Source: Bin55 sp965116055
GTDB taxonomy: Bacteria; Pseudomonadota; Gammaproteobacteria; Pseudomonadales; Azotimanducaceae
Length of the DNA: 64,000 nucleotides
NCBI GenBank assembly: GCA_965116055.1
Contig: OZ220466.1
Span: 744,001-808,000 of the forward strand
Direction of reading: 5' to 3'
Shown: positions 1 through 11,665 of the stretch, one piece after another
Position numbering within the stretch: position 1 is the first letter of the stretch
Layout: every line of letters starts with the position of its first letter
Position numbers and translations under genes: made by a program
The notes under the pieces: model-generated
Told to the model about the DNA's origin: nothing
Database searches by the model: none
What the model saw: the letters and a program-made list of their open reading frames with translations, nothing else

Positions 1-66
<66 letters not shown>

Positions 67-174
67 ACCTAACGGCCGGCGACTGTCGCTTGGCGACGGG
101 ACGCACGGTCCAGTTCGACGCTCGTGCGTTGAGCGTTCACATGAATGGATAGTTCCATATGAAACGACGCCGTG

Positions 175-251
<77 letters not shown>

Positions 252-279
252 TAAGGCGCGCTGCGCCGAAGAAATAGAT

Positions 280-355
280 GGGGCCGTAGCTCAGCTGGGA
301 GAGCGGTTGCTTTGCACGCAACAGGTCAGGAGTTCGATCCTCCTCGGCTCCACCA
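280..355 (+). tRNA. alaT: tRNA-Ala (anticodon TGC)
   Basis: Second spacer tRNA. The acceptor GGGGCCG pairs with CGGCTCC and keeps the G3-U70 wobble that is the alanine identity element. The anticodon loop TTTGCAC gives TGC and the CCA is encoded. Ile then Ala between 16S and 23S is the common proteobacterial arrangement. Confidence 0.97.
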
Positions 356-397
356 TGATGTCGCCGTTTTAACAATGCACAACATAACATGGTGCGT

Positions 398-410
398 TTG
401 ATCTTTAACA
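398..410 (+). promoter_or_regulatory. boxA antitermination element in the 16S-23S spacer
   Basis: TTGATCTTTAACA closely matches the rRNA boxA core (TGCTCTTTAACA) and sits after the two spacer tRNAs, where the second boxA lies in E. coli rrn operons. It would recruit NusB/NusE and other Nus factors to keep polymerase processive through 23S. nusG and the S10 (NusE) gene are both in this window. Confidence 0.75.
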
Positions 411-449
411 ATTCAGGAATCAATTGATTCACCGCAAGTAGAAATGCCA

Positions 450-482
450 GGAATAGCTTTTGCTTTTTGGAAAAGCTATTCC
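450..482 (+). other. spacer hairpin, 12-bp perfect stem
   Basis: GGAATAGCTTTT and AAAAGCTATTCC form a perfect 12-bp stem around a 9-nt loop in the 16S-23S spacer. A second short stem, GAGCCGC/GCGGCTC, follows at about 485-502. Both lie between boxA and 23S and are probably folding or processing elements of the precursor; they are not followed by a T run and are unlikely to be terminators. Confidence 0.5.
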
Positions 483-564
483 GTGAGCCGCGTGAGCGGC
501 TCGTTGGTGTCTGGCGAACAAGATCGTCGTCACAAGCGATTGCGATCGGGTGTTCGGTTTCGAC

Positions 565-3514
<2,950 letters not shown>

Positions 3515-3583
3515 TTTATCCGGGCGTTTTGTCAGACAGGCATTTGTACTGGCTTTAATGTGGATTGATTGATTCCTGCACTT

Positions 3584-3703
3584 TGACCTGACGATCATAG
3601 CGAGTTGGTACCACCTGAACCCATTCCGAACTCAGTAGTGAAACGGCTCTGCGCCAATGGTAGTGTGGGGTTTCCCCACGTGAGAGTAGGTCGTTGTCAG
3701 GTC
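3584..3703 (+). rRNA. rrf: 5S ribosomal RNA
   Basis: The 5S lies 84 bp after 23S. It contains the conserved CCGAACTCAG and GTGAAAC segments and GGTAGTGTGGGG. The ends TGACCTGAC and GTCAGGTC pair to form helix I. Length is about 120 nt, as expected. Confidence 0.95.
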
Positions 3704-3712
3704 TTTTCTTAG

Positions 3713-3746
3713 AACCCCGACAGGTTAACCTGATCGGGGTTTTGTG
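3713..3746 (+). terminator. rho-independent terminator of the rRNA operon
   Basis: AACCCCGA and TCGGGGTT form an 8-bp GC-rich stem; the bases between contain the self-complementary AGGTTAACCT, so the hairpin can extend further. A T-rich tract (TTTTGTGTTTT) follows. It sits 10 bp after 5S and closes the operon. Confidence 0.88.
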
Positions 3747-3882
3747 TTTTAGAGTCTGCTTAATAAACAGTTGTGAGTCTAGCTTTGATGTGAATAACCT
3801 GAAAAGAAATAGAAAGGATCCGAGCTTGATGGATCCACGATCCTATACTCATCGCTTTCCAAGAATTTACGTATGACTTCAT

Positions 3883-4404
3883 TCAGTGGGACCGTAAACT
3901 AGCCAGGATCTTGCGCAGTCCAGATATAACAATGAGTATCAGCGCCAAAACCAGGCTGCCACCATTAAGCGAGTGCTTCATCATTGTGAAGGTAGATGCC
4001 CATGTAACTTGTGTCGAATTGATGTCGGGATATTGAATAAGCATCGTTGTGATCTGGACATTCTCAAGCAGGTCACACATACCGGCGAAGACTGGAATGA
4101 ATGCTAGCCACCGTAATGAATCTGTTGGGCGGAAGCGATAGATTAGGCCTGAGAAGCAAGTGATATAAACAAGTGGTAACAAGGTATCAATTGTCATACT
4201 TGACCATGCATAGTTAGTCCTGCCGACATCACCGTAACTACCAAGTGTGGACATGGCAACATCAAATGAGTAGTTGAACATCACGTCTAGCATTTGTCCG
4301 TGGATCGGTAAATTTGGGATAATGAAGAAAAGAATCAAGATCGTGGCTATGCCGGTTCCAACTAAGGTACCGTTTTTAGCTGCTATCTCAAGATAGGCTC
4401 TCAT
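3883..4404 (-). CDS. conserved four-helix membrane protein of unknown function
   Basis: The product is 173 aa with four predicted membrane helices (about residues 15-32, 75-90, 96-112 and 148-165). A short conserved-looking stretch, CDLLENVQITTMLIQYP near residues 108-124, followed by a Lys-His before the last helix, resembles a family of small hypothetical membrane proteins I recall from cyanobacteria and marine bacteria. No function is known to me. AAAGGTG lies just before the ATG as a ribosome site. The gene faces the rRNA operon terminator and stands alone, in a region more AT-rich than the rest of the window. Confidence 0.6.
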   Translation of the reverse strand: MRAYLEIAAKNGTLVGTGIATILILFFIIPNLPIHGQMLDVMFNYSFDVAMSTLGSYGDVGRTNYAWSSMTIDTLLPLVYITCFSGLIYRFRPTDSLRWLAFIPVFAGMCDLLENVQITTMLIQYPDINSTQVTWASTFTMMKHSLNGGSLVLALILIVISGLRKILASLRSH

Positions 4405-4893
4405 CTCACCTTTCGAAGCTCAATGCATACAGTCTAGTATTATGGTATATCGGGCTACCTACGTACTTATCGAACTAGGGTCATAGTATCCAAAACTGGA
4501 TTAAACGGATGATGCAAGGATACCCTATCCGAAACATCCGGCGATTGAGTGCAGTGAATGATTTGTTGATGCTCAAAGGACATGGCTCTATCTCACAGGG
4601 ATGCCTGGAAGTAAATTCGCTAGTATGGTTCATCTATATCGTTGGTGTTACCAATTAATTGGGGCGAGGGGACGAAGGGCGCTAGGAGCCAGCGCCTTAG
4701 AAAATTTCCCGGGATAAAATTAGGAAAATATATCTTCTATAGAGATAGTCAGTAAGATAATCTACATGAAAAATAAATATGATAGTATATCCTATTCACT
4801 GGATACTAAATCGTTTTGCGACGCAGGCTTATAGCTAACGCTAGACGCGCTACAAAAGCATGCTGTGAGAAATATGTTTCTGTAATGAATGTC
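4405..4893. other. AT-rich intergenic stretch, no gene seen
   Basis: About 490 bp with many stops in all frames and no convincing coding sequence. A small hairpin, GGCGCT/AGCGCC (4678-4696), is present without a T run. It borders the broken 3' end of the transposase, so part of it may be decayed IS sequence or flank joined by a deletion. Confidence 0.4.
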
Positions 4894-5376
4894 TTAGGGA
4901 ACTAGTTTGTTGCGCTGGACCCGGACAAGGACCAGAGTCGAGTCCACCACCTGACCTCCGCGCATCTCGTAACCCTGCTCGCGCAACTGCGCTTCAACAT
5001 CCTCAAACAACTCCCGCATGGTGTTCTCGTCCAGCGCGTCACGATACCGCGCAATGGTCTGCCGTGAAGGTAGTGGTTGACCTGGTACCACATCGAGAAA
5101 CCGGGTGACGCTACGGGAATCAAGCACCGCATAGGCCATTTTCTCACACGACAGGTTGCCCATCCGACCAATGAGCAGCACCTTGAACATCATCACCACG
5201 TCATACGCAGGACGACCGCCTTGCGATGGGTCGGCGGCTTCATGACGCCAACACGCTTCCAGGATCGGCCGAAACCTCTCAAAATCAACCAATTGTTTCA
5301 TCTGCTCCAATGGGTCGCCGAGTTGATCAAGTTCTTCGTAGGCTTCCCGTGCACTAAAAAGTTTTGATTTGGTCAT
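4894..5376 (-). pseudogene. IS5-family transposase, 3'-truncated
   Basis: The frame matches the start of IS5-group DDE transposases: MTKSKLFSAREAYEELD, then the N-terminal domain with GGRPAYDVVMMFKVLLI, then GGQVVDSTLV, which carries the first catalytic Asp. Homology stops about 7 residues later at VQRN and the frame ends after 160 residues, whereas complete proteins of this group run past 300. The DDE core is therefore missing and the product cannot be active. I start the gene at the ATG at 5376, where the typical MTKSKLF begins; an upstream in-frame ATG at 5463 adds 29 residues unlike the family. Confidence 0.85.
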
Positions 5377-5515
5377 GATGGTTGAGGAACTCATAGACAG
5401 GTGAAAGGTTGTAAATATACCCTCACAAAGTGCATTGGCAAGGCGAAGGTCACTTTTTGCCATCCCGCAGAGTCAGATGACATAGCCATGAAAAGAGGAG
5501 GTTTTGAGGGGTGCC
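4894..5515 (-). mobile_element. decayed IS5-family insertion sequence
   Basis: The remnant consists of the truncated transposase and its upstream region. The probable outer end is the 19-mer at 5497-5515 (GGAGGTTTTGAGGGGTGCC on the + strand), which recurs with two mismatches at 7664-7682. The opposite end is gone: no inverted copy is visible near 4700-4900. The element has lost its right half. Confidence 0.55.
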
Positions 5516-5697
5516 TTTATGCTTATGTCGCTTTCTACGGTACCTGTCCTGTGCTATCTTGATCGCGTTAACACACAGGAGCAAAACGATTGATACTGAT
5601 CTTCTGATCACTTGTATTGTAAAATAATAACTAGCCCATAACTCTCTAGCTGGGTCGGGCGCTAAATTCACTATTACTGAGCACTGAGAGGATTCAA
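5516..5697. promoter_or_regulatory. upstream region of the DUF262 gene
   Basis: 182 bp without a gene. A weak promoter-like pair (TTGATA at 5590 and AT-rich TGTATTGTAAAATAAT at 5614-5629) precedes the DUF262 gene, with GAGAGG as its ribosome site at 5686-5691. The assignment is tentative. Confidence 0.25.
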
Positions 5698-7515
5698 ATG
5701 GATTGCACATTTATGCGTATAACTGACGTACTAAAAGCCTTTTACGTTGTCCCTGATTTTCAGAGAGATTATGTATGGAAGGAAGATAACGTCGTCACCT
5801 TATTAGGAGATATCAAGACAAGCCTAGATTCTTTAGAACCAGGCGATACAAGTGATGACGACATTTATTTTATAGGATCCATGGTCGTCTTTGCACACGG
5901 TTCGAAAGCTAATAGCAAGTTTTTACTTATAGATGGGCAGCAGAGGATGACTACCCTTTTTCTCCTATTTTGTGCTATAAAGAATAGACAAATTGAGAAA
6001 GGGTTGAATGTACCCAGCTGGCTAACCGGTATGCTTCATTCGGCGGAGCCAGGTCCAGATGGCCAAGATGAGGTGACGTATCGGCTAGAGCTAAATTACA
6101 AAAGAAACCAGGAATTGCTTGAAGGCGCATTTAATGGAAAATTACTTAATGAGCCCAAATCTGCACTACAGAAATCGCAACAGAATATCATTGATGCTTA
6201 CGATTATATATATTGTTATCTTAAAGATAATGACGACATAGATTCTGACCTCTTAGTTTTCGCTACACGCATTCGGTCACACGTCGGGTTAGTAAGAATA
6301 GAAGCCGACGATCTACAAAAAGCAATGATCGTCTTTGATACCCTCAACTATCGCGGTGTAGAACTTGATGGATTTGATTTGCTTAAAAATATGCTTTACA
6401 CCAAGGCAGAAAATGAAAACAAAACACAACGTTTGACGCAGCATTGGGATGAAATTAAAGAAAATTTAAGCTACAGAGGGGTTAAACCTATGAGATTTCT
6501 AAGATACTTTATTGTTAGTATCGATAAATCGCTCTTAGGTCGACCACCAACTGAAAAAAAGGCTTTTGGGTGGTTTCAAAATGCTAACAATCGTTCAAAA
6601 CACAATATTAATAGTGATCCCGTGCGATTTGCCGAGAGACTCAGTACGGCTTCCTCGTACTACAAACGTTTACTATTTGACAGCATTGACCATAACGGGC
6701 AACACTCTACTGCATTAGATTCTTTAAATTCAATCGTTGGGTCGAGTGGTCGCCAGCACATGGGGTTGATGTTGACAGCTATCAACAAAAATTGTCCATC
6801 AAACTTATTTGAAATCATAGTCCGTTGTGTTGAGTCTGTTTTATTTTATAGCTTTTCGACAAAACTTAGAAGCCAAGAACTTGAAACCCTTCTAGCACAT
6901 TGGACAAACAAACTCCAAAATATTGACGTCTTGAATCAAGAGTGCGTACATGAATTTGTTCAAGGGATTAAAAGAGATATGGAGGATATTGTTGATCGGT
7001 TCTATCAAGGGTTTGAGAATTTTGGCCAAGATGTAGTTTCACAAAAATATCGCCAGAAATACATATTGGCAAAATACCTTAAATTTGGCGAGCCTAAAAA
7101 ACCAGATCTATTTATCAGTCATATTATGAAGAACAAAGAACTCGAAATCGAGCATGTCTATCCTCGGAATCCATCTTCCGATGCGCGTCGGGAATTTCAG
7201 ATATCTGGTAATCCTAAACCTGAATCCGAAGAAGAAATGAAATGTATCGGTCTACTGGCGAACCTGTTGTTGATGGAAGGATTTCAGAATAAAGCAGTGT
7301 CAAACAAAGCCTATTCAAAAAAGAAAGGGCACTATGCAGATTCAAATTTCTGGATGGTTAAGAAATTTGCAAATGCAACCCCCAATACTACAGCGTCCAT
7401 GACACATTCACTACAGAAATGGCCTACGCATGCTTCATGGAATTTTGAAGAACTTAAGCGTAGACAAATGGAATACGCCAAAATTGCCAGGAAAATCTGG
7501 AACTTTGGCCTCTAA
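5698..7515 (+). CDS. DUF262/DUF1524 protein, GmrSD-like predicted restriction endonuclease
   Basis: 605 aa. The N-terminal DUF262 (ParB/Srx-like NTPase fold) shows VPDFQRDYVW at 18-27 and DGQQRMTTL at 79-87, the two signature motifs. The C-terminal DUF1524 shows the HNH-type EIEHVYP with His486 and, after it, a Gly-Leu-Leu-Ala-Asn-Leu stretch (about 520-530) and an Asn/Lys-rich tail, as in the GmrD/DUF1524 nuclease half. A single chain with both halves is typical of type IV, modification-dependent restriction enzymes that cut glucosylated or otherwise modified phage DNA; that role is inferred. No methylase or other defence gene is adjacent. Base composition is clearly more AT-rich than the housekeeping genes and the gene lies between IS-end-like repeats, pointing to horizontal acquisition. 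The ATG follows GAGAGG at normal spacing. Confidence 0.85.
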   Translation: MDCTFMRITDVLKAFYVVPDFQRDYVWKEDNVVTLLGDIKTSLDSLEPGDTSDDDIYFIGSMVVFAHGSKANSKFLLIDGQQRMTTLFLLFCAIKNRQIEKGLNVPSWLTGMLHSAEPGPDGQDEVTYRLELNYKRNQELLEGAFNGKLLNEPKSALQKSQQNIIDAYDYIYCYLKDNDDIDSDLLVFATRIRSHVGLVRIEADDLQKAMIVFDTLNYRGVELDGFDLLKNMLYTKAENENKTQRLTQHWDEIKENLSYRGVKPMRFLRYFIVSIDKSLLGRPPTEKKAFGWFQNANNRSKHNINSDPVRFAERLSTASSYYKRLLFDSIDHNGQHSTALDSLNSIVGSSGRQHMGLMLTAINKNCPSNLFEIIVRCVESVLFYSFSTKLRSQELETLLAHWTNKLQNIDVLNQECVHEFVQGIKRDMEDIVDRFYQGFENFGQDVVSQKYRQKYILAKYLKFGEPKKPDLFISHIMKNKELEIEHVYPRNPSSDARREFQISGNPKPESEEEMKCIGLLANLLLMEGFQNKAVSNKAYSKKKGHYADSNFWMVKKFANATPNTTASMTHSLQKWPTHASWNFEELKRRQMEYAKIARKIWNFGL

Positions 7516-7561
7516 CCGAAAACCTAGCCAATTAGGCTTCTTTGCTCATAGCCGAATGAAA

Positions 7562-7682
7562 GATACCTCCTAAAACCCCAGTTCCATTGACCATGGTATC
7601 TATTAAAATATTGACTTTATTAATTTATCAATTTTTAGATAATCAACTCCAAGATCAATTTTAGGAGGGTTTGAGAGGTGCC
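7562..7682. repeat. possible small inverted-repeat element (MITE-like)
   Basis: The right end, GGAGGGTTTGAGAGGTGCC (7664-7682), matches the IS-end-like 19-mer at 5497-5515 at 17 of 19 positions in the same orientation. At 7562-7579, GATACCTCCTAAAACCCC is an imperfect inverted partner (about 12 of 18). Together they could delimit a non-coding element of about 121 bp mobilised by the IS5-type transposase, or be decayed IS ends. Confidence 0.3.
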
Positions 7683-7748
7683 ATGAAAACAAAGATCATT
7701 CTTTATTCTATAATCAAATTTCTGCTTTATTGATCTGCGTGAAAGACC

Positions 7749-9047
7749 ATGTCGGAGTTACCTCATGCTGATGGCGTGATACCATCTGAGTTTCATCCTG
7801 ACAATATCGCTGCGCTCTCAAATGAGGAAGCGCAATTGCAAGATGCTAAGTGGTTCAGGTCCGGTGAGCCATTTCGTTCCATGCACAAGAACAATCCATG
7901 GTTAAGACCTCCTGTCGGTGGTAATGGCGTACCCTCAACTCGTCCTGCTGAATCCTTGACCGAAGAAATCCCGTGCCCTCTATTCGAGGCAGGACGCGGT
8001 GCAGAGGGTGGTGGCTTGAACGGTACGCCATACTACGATACGACCGTCATTCGAAAGCACAACTATTGGCGTAAATTCGACGATCTACCACATGAAACCA
8101 AGGACATTAATAAGGCCCGTCAAGATTTAGACAAGTACGGCTTTTGCCTGATCGAAGATGCGATGAGTGAGTATCAACGATCATATATGCGGGATCGGCT
8201 TGAACGACAAGCCGAAGCGGAAAGGGCGTGTGGCTTGGCTGATATGACGCCGCATTTTCACATCATGTGGACATTGGTTAACAAGGGCGACTGCTTCGCA
8301 AAATGCATCGAATTTGATCCCGAGTGGGTTCAAGGGGGACCGATGATTGAGCAGTTGAATTTCGAACTGCTTGGTCCGGGGCATTACGCCTATTCATTTG
8401 CCTCGAACATCGCCCGTCCAGGTAGTTATCCCCAGAACCTGCATCAGGACTCTGGTGCTATTCACCCAATTCAAACTCCGCATGCCCCAATCTTGGTCAA
8501 CACCGTGTACATCATGCAGGATGTCAGTGATGTCAATGGTGGTACGCTTGTGATCCCAACCAGTCATCGTCTTGTGGCGAACACGAAACCTGGTGAAGAG
8601 GTGGGGCCATTACCACCGGCAATCAATGTCGAAGCTAAAGGCGGCACGGTCATGTTGATGGACGGTCGGTTACTTCACGGCACTGGCGTGAATCACACTG
8701 ACGAGTGGCGATACATCATGACTAACTCGAACGTCAAGCCGTGGCTACGGCAACAAGAGAACTGGCAGCTTTCGATTGATCCCGAGGTGCTTGAGAATGC
8801 ATCCGAGAAACTCCTACAACGGATGGGGTACTACTCATCCGGTTTGCTTGAAATTGCCACCTATTCAGGGCCGAAAACTACCGTTGAAACCCGTTTAGCG
8901 ATGGATCGAGGTGAGTACAAACGGATCCGCGCTATGGACTTGCCGGTGTGCGAGGATACGAAGTCGGAATTGACAATCTATAAGATGAAACAGAAAATCG
9001 ACGTCGCTCGTTCGGCTAAGCGCGAGGCAAAAACGAACGCATACTAG
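7749..9047 (+). CDS. phytanoyl-CoA dioxygenase (PhyH) family protein
   Basis: 432 aa, a predicted Fe(II)/2-oxoglutarate-dependent oxygenase. The iron triad is readable: HQD with His232 and Asp234, and the distal His310 in DGRLLHGTG, followed by an Arg (WRY, about 323) placed to bind 2-oxoglutarate. The double-stranded beta-helix core spans about 170-340. An N-terminal region of about 130 residues is longer than in the basic family. The substrate is unknown; PhyH relatives hydroxylate acyl-CoAs, small acids or natural products. It ends 11 bp from the convergent MaoC-like gene, so no shared operon. Confidence 0.85.
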   Translation: MSELPHADGVIPSEFHPDNIAALSNEEAQLQDAKWFRSGEPFRSMHKNNPWLRPPVGGNGVPSTRPAESLTEEIPCPLFEAGRGAEGGGLNGTPYYDTTVIRKHNYWRKFDDLPHETKDINKARQDLDKYGFCLIEDAMSEYQRSYMRDRLERQAEAERACGLADMTPHFHIMWTLVNKGDCFAKCIEFDPEWVQGGPMIEQLNFELLGPGHYAYSFASNIARPGSYPQNLHQDSGAIHPIQTPHAPILVNTVYIMQDVSDVNGGTLVIPTSHRLVANTKPGEEVGPLPPAINVEAKGGTVMLMDGRLLHGTGVNHTDEWRYIMTNSNVKPWLRQQENWQLSIDPEVLENASEKLLQRMGYYSSGLLEIATYSGPKTTVETRLAMDRGEYKRIRAMDLPVCEDTKSELTIYKMKQKIDVARSAKREAKTNAY

Positions 9048-9058
9048 CCGGTTAGGCG

Positions 9059-10159
9059 TTAACTCCTACTCGGTAGCTCAATCGTTGCCGATGCATAAGC
9101 TGTTGCCAAGCTTGCTTGGTTTCGATTTTCAATGGACAATTCCACGAAGTGTTTTCCATTGTTCTCGTACTTATTCGCAATTCGACCGATCACTGTATTC
9201 GTGTCGCCAACGACATTCGGATGGCGAATTGACGCATGCAGTTTTTTGAGTGTGCCATAGTCTCCCATCCAATCTGTCGCCGCTTGCGCTAGCCAACAGA
9301 CTCGTTGCGGCCCGTAGTCAAACTGACCTGGCATGTTGCGACGTTTTTCCGCATGCTCCTTATCGAACCGTCCGCCTCCGCCTAAATCAATGGATCCTTC
9401 TGCTGCCAATGCGGTTCGCGTGCTACGACCGGTGCCGAGTACACCGTGCGTGAATAAAAATAGCTCTGTCACAGAGTACGTCCCTTTCCTTAGAGGGTCG
9501 AGCTCATCACCAATTTCGACATCTTCCCAAAACCGTTTTTCCTTTCCTTGTCGTTGACGCTCGAATACGAGTGGATCGGCAGGCACAATGTGGTGTTCTG
9601 ACATTTGTTCTGCTTCGCGAGTGTACGACAATGTTCTCCCGGTGTTTTGGTAGCGTGCCATTAACGTTTTTATCGTCGCAACAACTTCCTTGCGCTGATT
9701 TGTAAAGACCACGTGACCGGTATTGAAATTGATCGGACCAATACGCGCGCTGGTCTTTCTCATCGTTTCGCCAACGGTTTCCATTGCTGTAATCGTGTCG
9801 TCGCGCCATATCGGCCTAACGAAATCAATTTCAGCTCCCGCGTAATTCACGGGTAGATATTGGGTATTGACGCGCGCCCGATCAATCGCACCTGTTTCAC
9901 CTGCAATGACGCCTAAGGTCACAGCGTAGAGAAACGTCGGCGCGGCTATGAGATCCCGATATCGACTGTCGGCTGCATATTCAGGCGAACGATAGAGCGG
10001 GTTGTAGTCTCCAACGCCGTCAGCATAACGCTGAATGTTGTCGACGCTCGCTTGCTTCGAAGGTCGGTACGGTAAGATCGTCCCGATCCCTTTACGATAC
10101 TCCGCTTGAAATTCATTGAGCGTCGTGATCAGATTCGATTCGGACATCGCGTTGAGCAT
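9059..10159 (-). CDS. MaoC-like dehydratase with two hot-dog domains
   Basis: 366 aa. Residues about 20-160 resemble the FAS1-like/MaoC N-terminal dehydratase domain, with the hot-dog signature YADGVGDYNPLY and the following IAAPTFLYAV. Residues about 205-360 form a second hot-dog half. Such fused MaoC proteins hydrate or dehydrate acyl-CoA thioesters. No thioesterase, CoA ligase or transferase lies beside it, so the pathway is open. It begins inside the interval between the two PhyH genes and may be transcribed with the upstream minus-strand PhyH gene across a 443-bp gap. Confidence 0.75.
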   Translation of the reverse strand: MLNAMSESNLITTLNEFQAEYRKGIGTILPYRPSKQASVDNIQRYADGVGDYNPLYRSPEYAADSRYRDLIAAPTFLYAVTLGVIAGETGAIDRARVNTQYLPVNYAGAEIDFVRPIWRDDTITAMETVGETMRKTSARIGPINFNTGHVVFTNQRKEVVATIKTLMARYQNTGRTLSYTREAEQMSEHHIVPADPLVFERQRQGKEKRFWEDVEIGDELDPLRKGTYSVTELFLFTHGVLGTGRSTRTALAAEGSIDLGGGGRFDKEHAEKRRNMPGQFDYGPQRVCWLAQAATDWMGDYGTLKKLHASIRHPNVVGDTNTVIGRIANKYENNGKHFVELSIENRNQASLATAYASATIELPSRS

Positions 10160-10171
10160 TAAGGCCTACCA

Positions 10172-10450
10172 TGCTTGCTGTCGTTTACACGTCTTGTGGT
10201 GTCTGATCTGGTGGATCAAAACTGCGCGTTGAAACAAATGTTAGACACTGACGTGGTTATGGCAGGCACGTTGCACGATTGTGGCTTTGAGTAAGTGGCT
10301 AAAAGCTGCTTGACAGTTGACGATCGTAAAGTATCGATCCTCGCGCTAGAAAGCAGTGTTGCCGGCATTTATGACCTACATCCAAAGTTTCATAAAACGC
10401 GGCTGATCAATGTTGAGAAGGTCGCAAAGCTCGTTGCCGAGCTCACATAA
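10172..10450 (+). pseudogene. degenerate coding fragment between the MaoC-like and PhyH genes
   Basis: One frame reads through protein-like sequence from about 10172 to a stop at 10450, broken by a TAA at 10292-10294. After the break it encodes VAKSCLTVDDRKVSILALES and ends in a Lys/Val/Leu-rich helix-like tail (INVEKVAKLVAELT). No start codon with a ribosome site is evident and I do not recognise the family. The rest of the 443-bp gap (10160-10602) shows nothing. Confidence 0.3.
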
Positions 10451-10602
10451 GCTCGGTGCATGATCAAGAGAATTGACGCCGAGCCTAAGTTACCAGTAGC
10501 TAGTGAACAGTCGCCAAGTAAGTGTCTTTCCGAGAATAGGAATCTGGGATACCACCGCTGATAAAAGGTGTGTGTTTGCTAACAAGGAATGTAGGTCTTC
10601 TA

Positions 10603-11541
10603 TCAGACTCCTTGATTGTTTTTCTCAGCGACACGGATGGCAAAACGCTTTTTTGCATCGTCAGACATGTACTTGAGGCCGCGAGTGTAATCGGGTCCGT
10701 TTTCGTCCCAACCCATATGATCGTCTGCACCGACAAGACGTGCGAACTCAGGCGGATTACGGTCAAGCATTTCTTGGGTCACGCGCCATTGATAAGCTTC
10801 TTGCGTTTTCAGTCGGCGATGGCAGTGGTAACTCGTGACGTTCAAGCGAAGGCCTTCAGTTTTCTTTTCAAAGGCGCCGTGCCAGGTATTACCATGCCAT
10901 GCGATCAGCGATCCTGCCGGCGCTTCGACTGGTATCGCGCGTTTTTCGCCTTCGCCTACATTGGGCTGGCGGCAGTAGAGATGGCTGCCAGGAACCATCG
11001 CGATCGCGCCGTTCTCCAACGTGTAGTCGGTAAGGCAGTACGTAGCATTGGCAACATCGGAGCATGCGGGCAAGTGTCCATCTCGGTCCGGCGGCGAATC
11101 GCTGTGTAAACCGAGCGATTCTCTGTCGCCCTTCCACTTCACAAAGGAGGTCAAGCTCGATAACTGTTGCTGACCGCGCATGAGATAGTCAATGAGAGCA
11201 TACAAGGTGGGGTTCATAACCCATTCTTCGAATATGGGGTCAGCCATGAGCAGGTAAAACAACAAAAACTGCCCATCAGTTTGAGGTTGCGCTTTGTATT
11301 CGCCGAATTTGCCATTGCGGTCGATTGCAAAATTAACACCCGTGCGTTCCTTACATAAGCGCAGCACAATAGACTGGATGCGCTCGAAGAACGTTTTGTC
11401 GGCAACTTTTTCCGGCGGCACCACGGTGAAACCGTAGGTGTCGAGTTCATAGACGTTTGGTTCAAGACCGAGTGACTTGATACGGTTGAAAGTCTTGTTG
11501 AGCCCTTCGGTCGATTTGAATTTGCCGAATTCCATCATCAT
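10603..11541 (-). CDS. phytanoyl-CoA dioxygenase (PhyH) family protein, second copy
   Basis: 312 aa Fe(II)/2-oxoglutarate oxygenase. Iron ligands are His146 and Asp148 (LGLHSDSPP) and His221 (NTWHGAF); Arg232 is in place for 2-oxoglutarate. It differs strongly in sequence and length from the other PhyH protein in this window, so it is not a recent duplicate. Three consecutive Met codons open the frame; any could be the start and no strong ribosome site separates them. Substrate unknown. Confidence 0.82.
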   Translation of the reverse strand: MMMEFGKFKSTEGLNKTFNRIKSLGLEPNVYELDTYGFTVVPPEKVADKTFFERIQSIVLRLCKERTGVNFAIDRNGKFGEYKAQPQTDGQFLLFYLLMADPIFEEWVMNPTLYALIDYLMRGQQQLSSLTSFVKWKGDRESLGLHSDSPPDRDGHLPACSDVANATYCLTDYTLENGAIAMVPGSHLYCRQPNVGEGEKRAIPVEAPAGSLIAWHGNTWHGAFEKKTEGLRLNVTSYHCHRRLKTQEAYQWRVTQEMLDRNPPEFARLVGADDHMGWDENGPDYTRGLKYMSDDAKKRFAIRVAEKNNQGV

Positions 11542-11665
11542 AAATCCACGGGGAGTTTACCTTCAGCAGTGTGCTCGCCGCACACTCTGTATAAGTGTAT
11601 CGATCAGGCGAATCTCGTTAACTTAGTGATTCAAATTTATCTCATCCGACTAAGGAGTACTTGGT

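Noticed and set aside
3694..3876. 60-codon frame after 5S rRNA
   Set aside because: It overlaps the 5S end and the terminator and has no family features.
4678..4696. Hairpin GGCGCT/AGCGCC as a terminator
   Set aside because: No T run and no transcript end needed there.
5450..5710. 86-codon minus-strand frame upstream of the transposase
   Set aside because: It spans the IS end and the start of the DUF262 gene, with no family match or ribosome site.
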